Part shown: piece after piece, positions 50,357 to 58,983 of the stretch
Layout: every line of letters starts with the position of its first letter
Position numbering within the stretch: position 1 is the first letter of the stretch
Source: JBEBVQ01 sp037190845
Lineage (GTDB): Bacteria > Bacteroidota > Bacteroidia > Chitinophagales > Chitinophagaceae
NCBI GenBank assembly: GCA_037190845.1
Contig: JBBCJI010000001.1
Location: 272,532-336,531 of the forward strand
Length of the DNA stretch: 64,000 bases
Reading direction: 5' to 3'
Position numbers and translations under genes: made by a program
The notes under the pieces: model-generated
Seen by the model: the letters and a program-made list of their open reading frames with translations, nothing else
Databases searched by the model: none
What the model was told of the DNA's origin: nothing

Positions 50357-50932
50357 ATGCTACATCAGATTTCAGGTGCGGAATTGTTCACGGTCACATT
50401 TGCACTGTTTGCCGTGATTGATATCCTGGGCTCAATGCCGGTACTGATCGGGCTGAAAAGCAAAATGGGCGACATTCATGCAGTTCAGGCGACACTAATA
50501 TCAGGTGGGTTAATGATTCTGTTTTTCTTCGTCGGGGATAAATTACTGGGGCTGATGGGTGTGGACGTAAGTTCATTTGCTATCGCCGGATCAATCGTTA
50601 TATTCATTATCGGGCTGGAAATGATCCTGGGTATTGAGATATTCAAAGGAGATAACAATACAAAAAGCGGCGTAGTAGTTCCGATCGCATTCCCGCTGAT
50701 CGCCGGTTCGGGAACACTCACTACGATTATGTCGCTTAAGGCGGATTACAATCAGTTTACTATCCTTGCCGGTATCCTGATCAACCTGCTGATCATTTAT
50801 ATCGTCCTGAAATCCCTCAGCTTTATTGAACGGCTGCTTGGCCCTTCCGGCATTGCCGTTACCCGTAAGTTCTTCGGTGTCATTCTCCTGGCTATCGCTG
50901 TTAAGATGTTCCGTAGCAATGCGGGATTCTGA
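50357..50932 (+). CDS. MarC (UPF0056) family membrane protein
   Basis: 191 residues with six hydrophobic helices. Marks: FTVTFALFAVIDILGSMPVLIGL near the start, then VPIAFPLIAGSGTLTTIMSL in the middle and RLLGPSGIAVTRKFFGVILLAIAVKMF at the end. Conserved family block is PLIAGSGTLT. Once linked to antibiotic resistance, MarC has no confirmed function. Divergent from the START operon and followed 50 bases later by the DUF4412 gene. Confidence 0.92.
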   Translation: MLHQISGAELFTVTFALFAVIDILGSMPVLIGLKSKMGDIHAVQATLISGGLMILFFFVGDKLLGLMGVDVSSFAIAGSIVIFIIGLEMILGIEIFKGDNNTKSGVVVPIAFPLIAGSGTLTTIMSLKADYNQFTILAGILINLLIIYIVLKSLSFIERLLGPSGIAVTRKFFGVILLAIAVKMFRSNAGF

Positions 50933-50982
50933 CAGGAGAAAATATTGTACTTTACGGTAGTTTTTAAACCCCAATTCAGCTT

Positions 50983-51756
50983 ATGAAAAAAATATTGATC
51001 ACCCTGATCTCAATAGGTATCATACCGTGTGCTGCCGTTGCCCAATCGGAATATGTACAGGAAGCCATGGAAAAGAAATTCGGCGCGGCCGGCCTTGCCA
51101 AGTTGAATGAATGGATGAATGATCATGTCATGAACGTAAAAATGGAAGATTCCTATGTTTTTCCATATGCCATGAACATGCGCATTACCAGTTATAAAAA
51201 GGGTGTTAAGAAAGAAGAAGGTGAAATGCCGTACTTCTTCAATCCGGAACAACAATACTTCGCTACCGAGGCCAATGACAAAAAGAAAAAACAGGAAATG
51301 TTTATTATTTATGATTATAAGGAAAATGCAGTATTGATGCTTAACACAAAAGAGAAATCAGGAATGGCATTTAATCTGAATGCTTTTATGAGTGGCGAAG
51401 CGATTGCCAACAAGGAACATGCTCAAAATGAACCATCGCCTGTTTCCTGCAATAAAACCGGCAATAAAAAAGATATTCAGGGCTATGCCTGTGAAGAATA
51501 CGTTTGCACGGATAGCGATCAAAACACCCGTACAGAGGTCTGGATTACCGACCGGATACCCGTTAATATTGCTGCATCAAAAGCACCCGGGACAATCGCT
51601 CATTTGTTTGGCAGCACCAGTACGCTCAAAGGTATGCTGATGGCTGGTGATTTTTACCGGAATGACCAGCTCGAAAGCAAAGTGGAGATCACTTCTGTGA
51701 ATGACAAAGCAGATATTTCCATAGTTACGGCCGACTATACCTTCAGTAACAGGTGA
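50983..51756 (+). CDS. Secreted DUF4412 domain protein
   Basis: 257 residues. Signal peptide (MKKILITLISIGIIPCAAVAQ). The DUF4412 block has MIYDYKENAVLMLNTKEKSGMA-like sequence (seen as FIIYDYKENAVLML) and later DIQGYACEEYVCTD, DQNTRTEVWITDRIPVN, as in many Bacteroidota periplasmic proteins of unknown role. One Cys pair (GYACEEYVC) may form a disulfide. Ends before a strong terminator shared with the convergent C1 peptidase. Function unknown. Confidence 0.8.
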   Translation: MKKILITLISIGIIPCAAVAQSEYVQEAMEKKFGAAGLAKLNEWMNDHVMNVKMEDSYVFPYAMNMRITSYKKGVKKEEGEMPYFFNPEQQYFATEANDKKKKQEMFIIYDYKENAVLMLNTKEKSGMAFNLNAFMSGEAIANKEHAQNEPSPVSCNKTGNKKDIQGYACEEYVCTDSDQNTRTEVWITDRIPVNIAASKAPGTIAHLFGSTSTLKGMLMAGDFYRNDQLESKVEITSVNDKADISIVTADYTFSNR

Positions 51757-51779
51757 CATTCTGGTATATACTGTAAATG

Positions 51780-51820
51780 AAAACTGCCGGAGCAGATGAT
51801 GTCCATGCTCCGGCAGTTTT
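51780..51820. terminator. Bidirectional intrinsic terminator
   Basis: AAAACTGCCGGAGCA (51780-51794) pairs perfectly with TGCTCCGGCAGTTTT (51806-51820), with A-runs and T-runs on both sides, between the convergent DUF4412 and C1 peptidase genes. Confidence 0.85.
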
Positions 51821-51841
51821 CATTTATGGAATAAAACGTCA

Positions 51842-53026
51842 TTATTTCTTCAACTCCATCTTGTCCCTCAGATCAGAAGGAATGGCTTTCTTGTGCAATA
51901 ATATTCCGGTTGTTTTATATTGTACAAACGCCTTGGTTACATACAGATAGCCTTTGTAATCATTATTGTCTCCCCAGGAGTTTTTGACGATATAATATTC
52001 ACGTCCGTTCTGATCTTTAGCTAACCCGACAATGTGCATTCCATGATCATCAGTGGTAGTATAATTATCAAACGCTACCTGGCGCATTTCAGAAGTGATC
52101 TTCCGCTCAGGCTGGGGACCGTCAAAAATGTTTTTTCTTTCTTCTTCGGTCATATCTTCAAAATCTTTTTCAGGCACATACGCTACACCGTTCTTCCAGC
52201 TAAAATATCTTTCGCTGATATCTGTTGCCCAGGCTACAGTATATCCTTTTTCAAGCGCATAGTCAATCGTAGATGTTAGATCTTTCATTTTCACATTATA
52301 CACCAGATCAAAACTCCAGTTGTCCGGAACCATCATCAGGGTCTTTTCATAATAAGGCGCATTCGTTACAGAAGCCAGCTCCACATAATCTTCTGCTTTC
52401 AGCCCGATCACCTCTTTAGCAAAAGTTTTTGGTGTGTATTCTTTACCTTCATAAGTGAATTTTTCAGGCACTTCACCCAAATAAGTATCCAGCACAGCCT
52501 GGAAGGCTTTTTTCCAGTTGGGGGTCAGTTTGCCATTCGGATTTTTTACAATAGCATCAAGCATGCCTTTTAATACGGCCTGCATTTCCGCAAACTTGTT
52601 TTTGCTGGTTCCGTAATTAAGACCTGTATACAGTTCGTATGGCATAGCGCCATACTTGGCATACATATTAATTACATCATGAAATGCGCCTCCATCTCCC
52701 CAGGCAACCGAGCCATGCATACGCACATAATTTTCGGCTTTATCGAGATAAACACAACGGGCTGTATATATTTCTGCGATGCGTACCGGTTTTTTCCCCA
52801 TACGGATCATCTCACTTTCCAAAAAGGAATTACCACTGTAGCTCCAGCAGGTACCGCTGCTTGCCTGATTTTTTATAGCAGTACGCTCAATATTTATTAC
52901 ATCTGTAAATATAAATTTCGCTGCCGAGCTGTCGCTCTGGTTCCCTGACACTTTCCGGACCAGGTCATCCTGTGCTGCAGCGCACAAAGGCAACGCAAGT
53001 GACAGAACAATAAATATCTTTTTCAT
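51842..53026 (-). CDS. Secreted C1-family (bleomycin hydrolase-like) aminopeptidase
   Basis: 394 residues. Signal peptide (MKKIFIVLSLALPLCAAAQ), then papain-type catalytic residues: Gln54 (oxyanion) and Cys60 in SGTCWSYSG, His331 in DDHGMHIVGL and Asn349 in VKNSWGD. The long insert between Cys and His and the C-terminal YKTTGILLHKKAI fit the PepC/bleomycin hydrolase subfamily, self-compartmentalising cysteine aminopeptidases. Cytoplasmic homologues are usual; this one has a signal peptide, so it is probably periplasmic or surface-associated. Confidence 0.9.
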   Translation of the reverse strand: MKKIFIVLSLALPLCAAAQDDLVRKVSGNQSDSSAAKFIFTDVINIERTAIKNQASSGTCWSYSGNSFLESEMIRMGKKPVRIAEIYTARCVYLDKAENYVRMHGSVAWGDGGAFHDVINMYAKYGAMPYELYTGLNYGTSKNKFAEMQAVLKGMLDAIVKNPNGKLTPNWKKAFQAVLDTYLGEVPEKFTYEGKEYTPKTFAKEVIGLKAEDYVELASVTNAPYYEKTLMMVPDNWSFDLVYNVKMKDLTSTIDYALEKGYTVAWATDISERYFSWKNGVAYVPEKDFEDMTEEERKNIFDGPQPERKITSEMRQVAFDNYTTTDDHGMHIVGLAKDQNGREYYIVKNSWGDNNDYKGYLYVTKAFVQYKTTGILLHKKAIPSDLRDKMELKK

Positions 53027-53139
53027 GTATAAAGTGTTTTAAAGTGCGAATATACTGCATCAGACAACGAATACAGGCGGGATAAAAGGGGGGATATTTG
53101 CATCAGCATCTCTGTATGAGCTCCCATTAATAAAGCTGC

Positions 53140-53171
53140 TTTGGTTTTTATATATAGTCCCGTTAACTTTG
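53140..53171 (+). promoter_or_regulatory. Promoter of gapA
   Basis: TTTG (53140-53143), 20-base spacer, TAACTTTG (53164-53171): exact Bacteroidota promoter. Start of transcription near 53177, 33 bases before the gapA ATG. Confidence 0.8.
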
Positions 53172-53209
53172 CGCTAATTTTTCAAACTAATTTAAAATCA
53201 AACCATAAA

Positions 53210-54220
53210 ATGAGTAAAGTAAAAGTTGCCATTAACGGTTTCGGACGTATTGGCCGTCTGGCTTTCCGCCAGATATACAACATGGAAGGTATTGAAGTAG
53301 TAGCTATCAATGACCTTACAAAACCCAACGTACTGGCCCACCTGCTGAAATACGACACTGCACAGGGTCGTTTTGAAGTGGATGTGAAGCACACAGAAGA
53401 TGCTATCACAGTTAATGGTAACACCATCAAGATCTATGCTCAGAAAGACCCGGGGCAAATCCCCTGGGGACAGCACGATGTGGATGTAGTACTGGAATGT
53501 ACCGGTTTCTTTACCGATGCAGATAAAGCCCAGGCCCACATAACTGCAGGCGCTAAGCGTGTAGTGATCTCAGCTCCCGCTACCGGCGACCTGAAAACCA
53601 TCGTATTCAATGTAAACCACAATACACTGGATGGCAGCGAAACAATCATCAGTTGTGCTTCCTGCACTACGAACTGCCTGGCGCCGATGGCAAAAGTATT
53701 GAACGATACTTTTGAGATCAAAGCTGGTTTCATGACGACTGTACACGCTTACACGAACGATCAGAATACACTGGACGCGCCGCATGCCAAAGGTGATCTC
53801 CGCCGTGCACGTGCCGCCGCTGAGAACATTGTACCCAATTCTACCGGTGCTGCCAAAGCGATCGGCCTTGTATTACCAGAGCTGAAAGGCAAGCTGGATG
53901 GTGTGGCACAGCGTGTACCAACGGTTACAGGTTCACTTACTGAACTGGTAACGGTTCTGAATAAGAAGACGACCGTTGAAGAAGTTAACGCTGCCATGAA
54001 AGCTGCCGCCAACGAATCTTTCGGATATAACGAAGACGAAATCGTTTCCAGCGATATCATTGGTATTTCTTATGGCTCATTATTCGATTCCACTCAAACT
54101 AAAGTATTGACAGTAGGTGACCAGCAACTGGTAAAAACAGTAAGCTGGTACGACAACGAAATGAGCTATGTAAGCCAGCTCGTACGTACGGTAAAATTCT
54201 TTGCCGGACGGATTAAATAA
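53210..54220 (+). CDS. gapA: Glyceraldehyde-3-phosphate dehydrogenase, type I
   Basis: 336 residues, cytoplasmic tetrameric NAD enzyme of glycolysis that makes 1,3-bisphosphoglycerate. NAD-binding start INGFGRIGRLAFR, acidic NAD-selecting residue in VAINDLT (D35), catalytic Cys152 in SCASCTTNCLAP, the substrate stretch KAIGLVLPELKGKLDG and VSWYDNEMSYVSQ near the end. ATG 53210 (MSKVKVAINGFG) is the family start; the frame also opens upstream of the promoter box and cannot start there. A terminator separates it from pgk. Confidence 0.98.
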   Translation: MSKVKVAINGFGRIGRLAFRQIYNMEGIEVVAINDLTKPNVLAHLLKYDTAQGRFEVDVKHTEDAITVNGNTIKIYAQKDPGQIPWGQHDVDVVLECTGFFTDADKAQAHITAGAKRVVISAPATGDLKTIVFNVNHNTLDGSETIISCASCTTNCLAPMAKVLNDTFEIKAGFMTTVHAYTNDQNTLDAPHAKGDLRRARAAAENIVPNSTGAAKAIGLVLPELKGKLDGVAQRVPTVTGSLTELVTVLNKKTTVEEVNAAMKAAANESFGYNEDEIVSSDIIGISYGSLFDSTQTKVLTVGDQQLVKTVSWYDNEMSYVSQLVRTVKFFAGRIK

Positions 54221-54237
54221 TCATTCTTTGTTTTCAT

Positions 54238-54260
54238 AAAGGCCTCATTCGAGGCCTTTT
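54238..54260 (+). terminator. Intrinsic terminator after gapA
   Basis: AAAGGCCTC / GAGGCCTTT (54238-54246 and 54251-54259) with a four-base loop, then TTCTTGTTTTT. It allows gapA to be made in excess of pgk. Confidence 0.75.
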
Positions 54261-54295
54261 CTTGTTTTTAACGTTACGATACAATACAAAATGTC

Positions 54296-55510
54296 ATGAG
54301 CAAATTTTCAGCATACAATTTCCAGCAGCAGAAAGCACTGATCCGCGTAGATTTTAATGTACCCATTAAAGATGGCGTTATCACAGATGACACACGTATC
54401 CGTGGCGCGCTTCCTACCATTAAAAAAGTATTAGCCGATGGCGGAAGTGTGATATTAATGAGCCACTGGGGACGTCCTCTGAAAGACATCGCAAAAAAAC
54501 CAAACCTTACTCTGGAAGATTTCTCCCTGCGTCCGGTTGTAGCACACTTATCCGAACTGCTGAGTGTTTCTGTTTTATTTGCCGAAGACTGTATTGGTGA
54601 AGATGCACGTAACCAGGCAGCCGGCCTGCATCCGGGACAAGTACTCCTGCTTGAAAATCTCCGTTTTTACAAAGAAGAGGAAAAGGGAGATGCTAATTTT
54701 GCCCAGAAACTGGCAGATCTGGGAGGTGTTTATGTCAATGACGCATTCGGAACAGCGCATCGTGCCCATGCATCAACGGCAGTGATTGCACAATACTTCC
54801 CTGCCGAAAAACGCATGTTCGGTCTGCTGATGGAAGCTGAGATCACAGCGGCACAACAGGTACTGCACCATGCAAAAAAACCATTTACTGCTATTATCGG
54901 CGGCGCCAAAGTTTCCGATAAGATCATGATCATCGAAAACCTCCTGGAAAAAGCGACCGATATTATCATCGGCGGAGGGATGGCTTATACCTTCTTTAAA
55001 GCGCAGGGCAGCAATATCGGCACATCCCTGTGTGAAGACGACCGGCTGGATACTGCCAAAGAACTGCTGAAACGGGCGGAAGAAAAAGGCGTACAGATCC
55101 ATCTGCCGGCAGACAGCATTCTTGCCGATAAATTTGCCGCAGATGCCAATACTTCCTCCGCTCAGAATCATGATATACCCGACGGATGGATGGGGCTGGA
55201 CATCGGGCAACAGGCCTGTGATACCTTCTCCAACGTCATCCGGGGATCCAAAACCATCCTCTGGAACGGACCTATGGGTGTGTTCGAGATGGAAAAATTC
55301 CAGCACGGCACCAAAACCATTGCAAATGCTGTAGCAGAAGCAACCCAAAACGGCGCTTATTCCCTGGTCGGCGGCGGCGACAGTGTAGCCGCAGTGAATA
55401 AATTTGGCTATACAGATAAGGTGAGCTATATCTCTACCGGTGGCGGCGCGATGCTGGAGTATTTTGAAGGAAAAGAATTACCCGGGATTGCCGCTGTAAC
55501 GGCGCCTTAA
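54296..55510 (+). CDS. pgk: Phosphoglycerate kinase
   Basis: 404 residues. Transfers phosphate from 1,3-bisphosphoglycerate to ADP. N-domain motif ALIRVDFNVPIKDG, substrate motif SHWGRPLKD, ENLRFYKEEEKGD, hinge region VYVNDAFGTAHRAHAST, ATP-side block IIGGAKVSDKIMIIENLL, IIGGGMAYTF, and nucleotide-binding VGGGDSVAAVNKFG with STGGGAMLE. Full family length. Nine bases after its stop the metX gene starts, so the two are likely co-transcribed. No clear promoter of its own; partial read-through from gapA is possible. Confidence 0.97.
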   Translation: MSKFSAYNFQQQKALIRVDFNVPIKDGVITDDTRIRGALPTIKKVLADGGSVILMSHWGRPLKDIAKKPNLTLEDFSLRPVVAHLSELLSVSVLFAEDCIGEDARNQAAGLHPGQVLLLENLRFYKEEEKGDANFAQKLADLGGVYVNDAFGTAHRAHASTAVIAQYFPAEKRMFGLLMEAEITAAQQVLHHAKKPFTAIIGGAKVSDKIMIIENLLEKATDIIIGGGMAYTFFKAQGSNIGTSLCEDDRLDTAKELLKRAEEKGVQIHLPADSILADKFAADANTSSAQNHDIPDGWMGLDIGQQACDTFSNVIRGSKTILWNGPMGVFEMEKFQHGTKTIANAVAEATQNGAYSLVGGGDSVAAVNKFGYTDKVSYISTGGGAMLEYFEGKELPGIAAVTAP

Positions 55511-55519
55511 ACATTAAAT

Positions 55520-56542
55520 ATGTTGCAACAATTCAACTACGATCAGCCATTTGTGCTTGAGCGCGGAGGGGTATTCCCCAACCTGTCCATTGCTTATGCC
55601 ACCTATGGCAGTCTTAATGAAGCCGCCAATAATGTCGTATGGATATGCCATGCGCTTACTGCCAGTGCCGATGCTGCAGACTGGTGGCCCGGCATTGTCG
55701 GCAAGGGCTGCATATTCGATCCGGATAAGCATTTTATTGTCTGCGCCAATATTCTGGGTAGTTGCTATGGTACTACGGGGCCACTGAGTATTAATCCGGA
55801 CACAAATGCTCCCTATTACCATTCCTTTCCACAGATCACGATCCGTGATATGGTGCAGGCGCACATCCTGCTCCGGCAGCATCTCGGCATCAGAAAGATC
55901 GGAATACTTGCCGGAGGCAGTATGGGTGGCTACCAGATTCTGGAATGGGCACTGACGGAGCCTGAAGTCGTAGAGCATCTTTTTCTGCTGGCCACAGCTC
56001 CCGCTGAAAGCGCATGGGGCATTGCCGTACATACGGCACAACGGCTGGCCATTGAAGCCGACACCACCTGGGCGACGCCAGCATCAGATGCCGGCGCTAA
56101 AGGCCTGAAAGCAGCCCGTGCCATAGGTATCCTCACATACCGGAGTCCGGAACTTCTGATCCGGCAGCAATCGGATCCGGATCATCAAAAAACAGACGAT
56201 TTCAAAGCAGCTTCCTATATCAACTACCAGGGCGATAAGCTTGTAAACAGGTTTAATGCCTACAGTTACTGGCATCTCACCAAAGCGCTGGACACCCATA
56301 ACATTACACGTGGCCGGTCGGCACATTATCATGATGTGCTAAAAACCATACAACAACCTGTTCTGCTGATTAGTATCACCAACGACCTGCTTTGCCCCAT
56401 ATCAGTTCAACGGGACATGGCTGCACATCTGCCGGATTGCCATCACGTAACAATTGATTCTTCGTACGGCCATGACGGCTTCATCATAGAGGCGAAAAAG
56501 ATCAGCGTGGCATTCAGGGAATGGATGGAAAATCGCTATTGA
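55520..56542 (+). CDS. metX: Homoserine O-acetyltransferase
   Basis: 340 residues of alpha/beta-hydrolase fold. Makes O-acetylhomoserine from acetyl-CoA and homoserine, committing carbon to methionine. Nucleophile Ser134 in LAGGSMGGYQ, acid Asp289 in TNDLLCP and His318 in YGHDGFI complete the triad. Early LERGGVFPNLSIAYATYG and HALTASADAADWWPG match the MetX N-terminal region. Some MetX proteins act on serine (as serine acetyltransferase); here nothing separates the two. It follows pgk by nine bases, has no SAM riboswitch before it, and is convergent with the RES gene one base beyond its stop. Confidence 0.92.
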   Translation: MLQQFNYDQPFVLERGGVFPNLSIAYATYGSLNEAANNVVWICHALTASADAADWWPGIVGKGCIFDPDKHFIVCANILGSCYGTTGPLSINPDTNAPYYHSFPQITIRDMVQAHILLRQHLGIRKIGILAGGSMGGYQILEWALTEPEVVEHLFLLATAPAESAWGIAVHTAQRLAIEADTTWATPASDAGAKGLKAARAIGILTYRSPELLIRQQSDPDHQKTDDFKAASYINYQGDKLVNRFNAYSYWHLTKALDTHNITRGRSAHYHDVLKTIQQPVLLISITNDLLCPISVQRDMAAHLPDCHHVTIDSSYGHDGFIIEAKKISVAFREWMENRY

Positions 56543-56998
56543 TCACCGGTTCTTCAACCGCTCGTCAATAGCGATTTTCTCCCGTGCTGTCACCCGTATC
56601 TCTTCAGCTTTCGGGTGTGCAGGATTGATCAGGTAATTCCACTGTCCGCTCATTATAGCAGAAGGAACTTTCAGCGCCAGATGTGCTCCGGTACGGATAA
56701 AACTGTCTCCTATGGATTTTAATATGGCAGCAGGTGGATAACGGTTCCATCCGGCAGGGAGATCATCAGGGTCAACAACAGGAAAATGACGTTCAGGTAA
56801 TTCAAGTGTAACCTGGCAAAAAGACATCCGGAGCTGAAATGTATTATTCACAACATTCTCCAGCAATGCCAGTGCAGGCGATTCTGAGGTATATAACATA
56901 TACACCCCGGGACTGTTCCACCGGCCTCCGCTTTGTGCAGCGCCATAGCCGGACAAGTCGTCAATAAAACGGCATTTGCTGATCCTGTATACCTGCAT
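56543..56998 (-). CDS. RES-domain toxin
   Basis: 151 residues, the compact size of RES proteins. The domain is read in order: YRISKCRFIDDLSG (Arg), QSGGRWNSPGVYMLYTSESPALALLE (Glu) and LKVPSAIMSGQWNYLINPAHPKAEEI (Ser). RES enzymes such as MbcT of Mycobacterium break down NAD+, stopping growth. The gene lies directly after its antitoxin, sharing one base (56998). It is the 3' neighbour of the convergent metX gene. Confidence 0.9.
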   Translation of the reverse strand: MQVYRISKCRFIDDLSGYGAAQSGGRWNSPGVYMLYTSESPALALLENVVNNTFQLRMSFCQVTLELPERHFPVVDPDDLPAGWNRYPPAAILKSIGDSFIRTGAHLALKVPSAIMSGQWNYLINPAHPKAEEIRVTAREKIAIDERLKNR

Positions 56999-57555
56999 TA
57001 TGAATAAGTACCGTGTTCTATTCGCTGTAGTTGCTTCAGGAGCATATCAATACCGATAGATGTATCCAGGAAAGACTTCGGAGGCTGGTTGCCCAGGGCT
57101 ACGGACGATGTATCCATCCATTCCCGGAACAGCTCCATATCTTCAAACACTTCTTCTCCGCGGGCATATAACCGCGCCAGCTCAATCAGCCGCTCCGACT
57201 GATCAGGATTAAGCTTATGACGATCCTTGTAACGCCGCAATGTACGATCCGAAGTATGCACCAGATTAGCCATTTCGGCATTGGAAAGGCCGGTTATTTC
57301 CATCAACCGGTCCATGGATTCTTTATAGATCCCTTCCCGGATAACAGCAATAAAATCATGCTCTGTGGCCGCTTTCATCGCTTTGAGTGAAGGATTGATC
57401 CCAAGCAACTCCATCGGACGGGCCAGCCCGGCATCAATACAATCATGACCATATGCCGCTGCAGTAACCGCATAGGCTACCGCCGGCTCTTCCACTTTTC
57501 CTGATGCTTTAGCAGGAGCCGGGTATTTCTTCCTGCTTTTTTTCTCTGCTGTCAT
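56998..57555 (-). CDS. Xre/ParS (DUF2384, MbcA-like) antitoxin
   Basis: 185 residues. A Lys-rich N-terminus, helical middle, HTH-like segment (IKESMDRLMEITGLSNAEMANLVHTSDRTLRRYK in part: LSNAEMANLVHTSDRTLRRY) and C-terminal DUF2384 helices with FLDTSIGIDMLLKQLQRIEHGTYS, which usually insert into the RES active site. The dyad and -7 box upstream (57561-57580) suggest self-repression. Typical order is antitoxin then toxin, as here. Confidence 0.87.
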   Translation of the reverse strand: MTAEKKSRKKYPAPAKASGKVEEPAVAYAVTAAAYGHDCIDAGLARPMELLGINPSLKAMKAATEHDFIAVIREGIYKESMDRLMEITGLSNAEMANLVHTSDRTLRRYKDRHKLNPDQSERLIELARLYARGEEVFEDMELFREWMDTSSVALGNQPPKSFLDTSIGIDMLLKQLQRIEHGTYS

Positions 57556-57560
57556 AATAA

Positions 57561-57580
57561 GGACATTTGTCCCAAATTTA
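57561..57580 (-). promoter_or_regulatory. Promoter box and operator-like dyad of the RES/Xre pair
   Basis: TAAATTTG on the minus strand (57573-57580) is an exact -7 box; directly downstream lies the dyad GGACATTTGTCC (57561-57572), and a similar half-palindrome CGGACATTTTTCCG is at 57581-57594. The dyad overlaps the likely start of transcription, as expected for autorepression. Confidence 0.5.
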
Positions 57581-57630
57581 CGGACATTTTTCCGTTATAA
57601 AAAATTTTCCTTAACCGGAACAGAATAAAT

Positions 57631-57666
57631 AAAGAGCGGAGCTATGAATACAGCTCCGCTCTCTTT
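57631..57666. terminator. Intrinsic terminator hairpin
   Basis: AGAGCGGAGCT / AGCTCCGCTCT (57633-57643 and 57652-57662), an 11-bp perfect stem with T-rich flanks both ways. It lies between the antitoxin promoter and the glutaryl-CoA dehydrogenase gene end. Confidence 0.7.
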
Positions 57667-57694
57667 ATTTACAAAAACGTTTTAAAACATCAAA

Positions 57695-57760
57695 TTAATG
57701 TGACAAATGTGCTGAATGTGTTCATCACATTTTCCACATTCAACACATTTGTCACATTAA
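57695..57760. repeat. Long perfect-type hairpin, 26-base arms
   Basis: 57695-57720 pairs with 57735-57760 over 26 bases with one mismatch (core TTAATGTGACAAATGTG), and a 14-base loop. Each arm contains AATGTG three times. It starts five bases after the glutaryl-CoA dehydrogenase stop. It may act as a second terminator for that gene or as a repeat element. Confidence 0.65.
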
Positions 57761-57765
57761 AACCA

Positions 57766-58944
57766 TCATTTAAACGCATTAATCCCCGTCACATCCATCC
57801 CTGTGATCAGCAGATGGATATCGTGCGTACCCTCGTAAGTCACGACCGATTCGAGGTTCATCATATGCCGCATGATGCTGAATTCACCGGTGATACCCAT
57901 ACCGCCAAGTATCTGACGGGCTTCGCGGCTTACTTTCAGGGCAATATCGCAACTGTTACGTTTCGCCATGGATATCTGGGCAGGTGTAGCACGGTCTTCA
58001 TTTTTGAGCACGCCAAGCCGCCAGTTGAGCAATTGGCTTTTGGTGATTTCCGTGATCATTTCCGCCAGCTTCTTCTGGGTAAGCTGGAAACCGGCTATCG
58101 GTTTATCGAACTGAACACGTTGCAGGGAATAACGCAGCGCTGTATCATAGCAGTCCATAGCACAGCCCAGCGCGCCCCAGGCAATACCGTACCTGGCGCT
58201 GGAGAGGCAGCTCAACGGACCTTTCAGTCCTTTGATCTGGGGGAAGATATTTTCTTTCGGCACTTTTACATTGTCGAATACCAGCTCGCCGGTAGCGGAA
58301 GCCCGTAATGACCATTTGCCATGCGTTTCGGGAGTGGAAAACCCTTCCATGCCCCTTTCCACGATCAGTCCCTGTATTTCACCGCCTTCATTTTTTGCCC
58401 ATACCACGGCAATATCTGCAAAAGGCGCGTTGGAGATCCACATTTTGGCGCCGTTGAGCACCACATGGTCGCCTGCATCTTTAAAATTAGTCTCCATACC
58501 GGCCGGATTAGAGCCGTGATTTGGCTCTGTAAGACCAAAGCACCCCATCCATTCGCCGGTAGCGAGCTTAGGCAGGTATTTCTTCTTTTGTTCCTCACTG
58601 CCAAATTTATAGATCGGGAACATTACCAGCGATCCCTGCACGGAAGCTGTAGAACGGATTCCGGAATCTCCCCGTTCCAGCTCCTGCATCATAATGCCAT
58701 AGGAAATATAATCCAGCCCCGCGCCGCCATATTCCGGGGAAATTGTCGGGCCAAAACAACCAAGTTCACCAAGCCCTCTCAGGATGTGTTTGGGAAACTC
58801 TGCGTTCTGAGCATATGTTTCTATGACCGGAGATATCTCTTTTTTTACGTATGCCCGTACAGCATCCCGGATCAGCTTATGCTCGTCCGTCAATAATTCG
58901 TCAACCAGGTAATAATCAGGGTGTTGATACAGATCCTTTTGCAT
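57766..58944 (-). CDS. gcdH: Glutaryl-CoA dehydrogenase-type acyl-CoA dehydrogenase
   Basis: 392 residues of the FAD acyl-CoA dehydrogenase fold. Marks: GCFGPTISPEYGGAGLDYISYGIMMQELERGDSG, FAD-binding GCFGLTEPNHGSNPAGM, SSARYGIAWGALGCAMDCYDTAL and catalytic base Glu371 in VTYEGTHDIHLLI; the last matches human glutaryl-CoA dehydrogenase. Such an enzyme oxidatively decarboxylates glutaryl-CoA to crotonyl-CoA in lysine/tryptophan breakdown. ATG 58944 (MQKDLYQHPDYYL) is the family start; the candidate promoter at 58976-58983 lies upstream of it, which argues against the earlier in-frame ATG at 59037. Monocistronic. Confidence 0.9.
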   Translation of the reverse strand: MQKDLYQHPDYYLVDELLTDEHKLIRDAVRAYVKKEISPVIETYAQNAEFPKHILRGLGELGCFGPTISPEYGGAGLDYISYGIMMQELERGDSGIRSTASVQGSLVMFPIYKFGSEEQKKKYLPKLATGEWMGCFGLTEPNHGSNPAGMETNFKDAGDHVVLNGAKMWISNAPFADIAVVWAKNEGGEIQGLIVERGMEGFSTPETHGKWSLRASATGELVFDNVKVPKENIFPQIKGLKGPLSCLSSARYGIAWGALGCAMDCYDTALRYSLQRVQFDKPIAGFQLTQKKLAEMITEITKSQLLNWRLGVLKNEDRATPAQISMAKRNSCDIALKVSREARQILGGMGITGEFSIMRHMMNLESVVTYEGTHDIHLLITGMDVTGINAFK

Positions 58945-58975
58945 ATAAATGTTAAAGATTGGAAAAAGAAGACAG

Positions 58976-58983
58976 CAAAGGTA
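58976..58983 (-). promoter_or_regulatory. Candidate -7 box of gcdH
   Basis: TACCTTTG on the minus strand, with TTA rather than TTG 20 bases further upstream. Predicted start near 58969, 25 bases before the gcdH ATG. Confidence 0.45.

Noticed and set aside
55520..55787. Second start or regulatory RNA before metX
   Set aside because: The nine-base gap after pgk leaves no room for a riboswitch; the ATG at 55520 gives the full enzyme.
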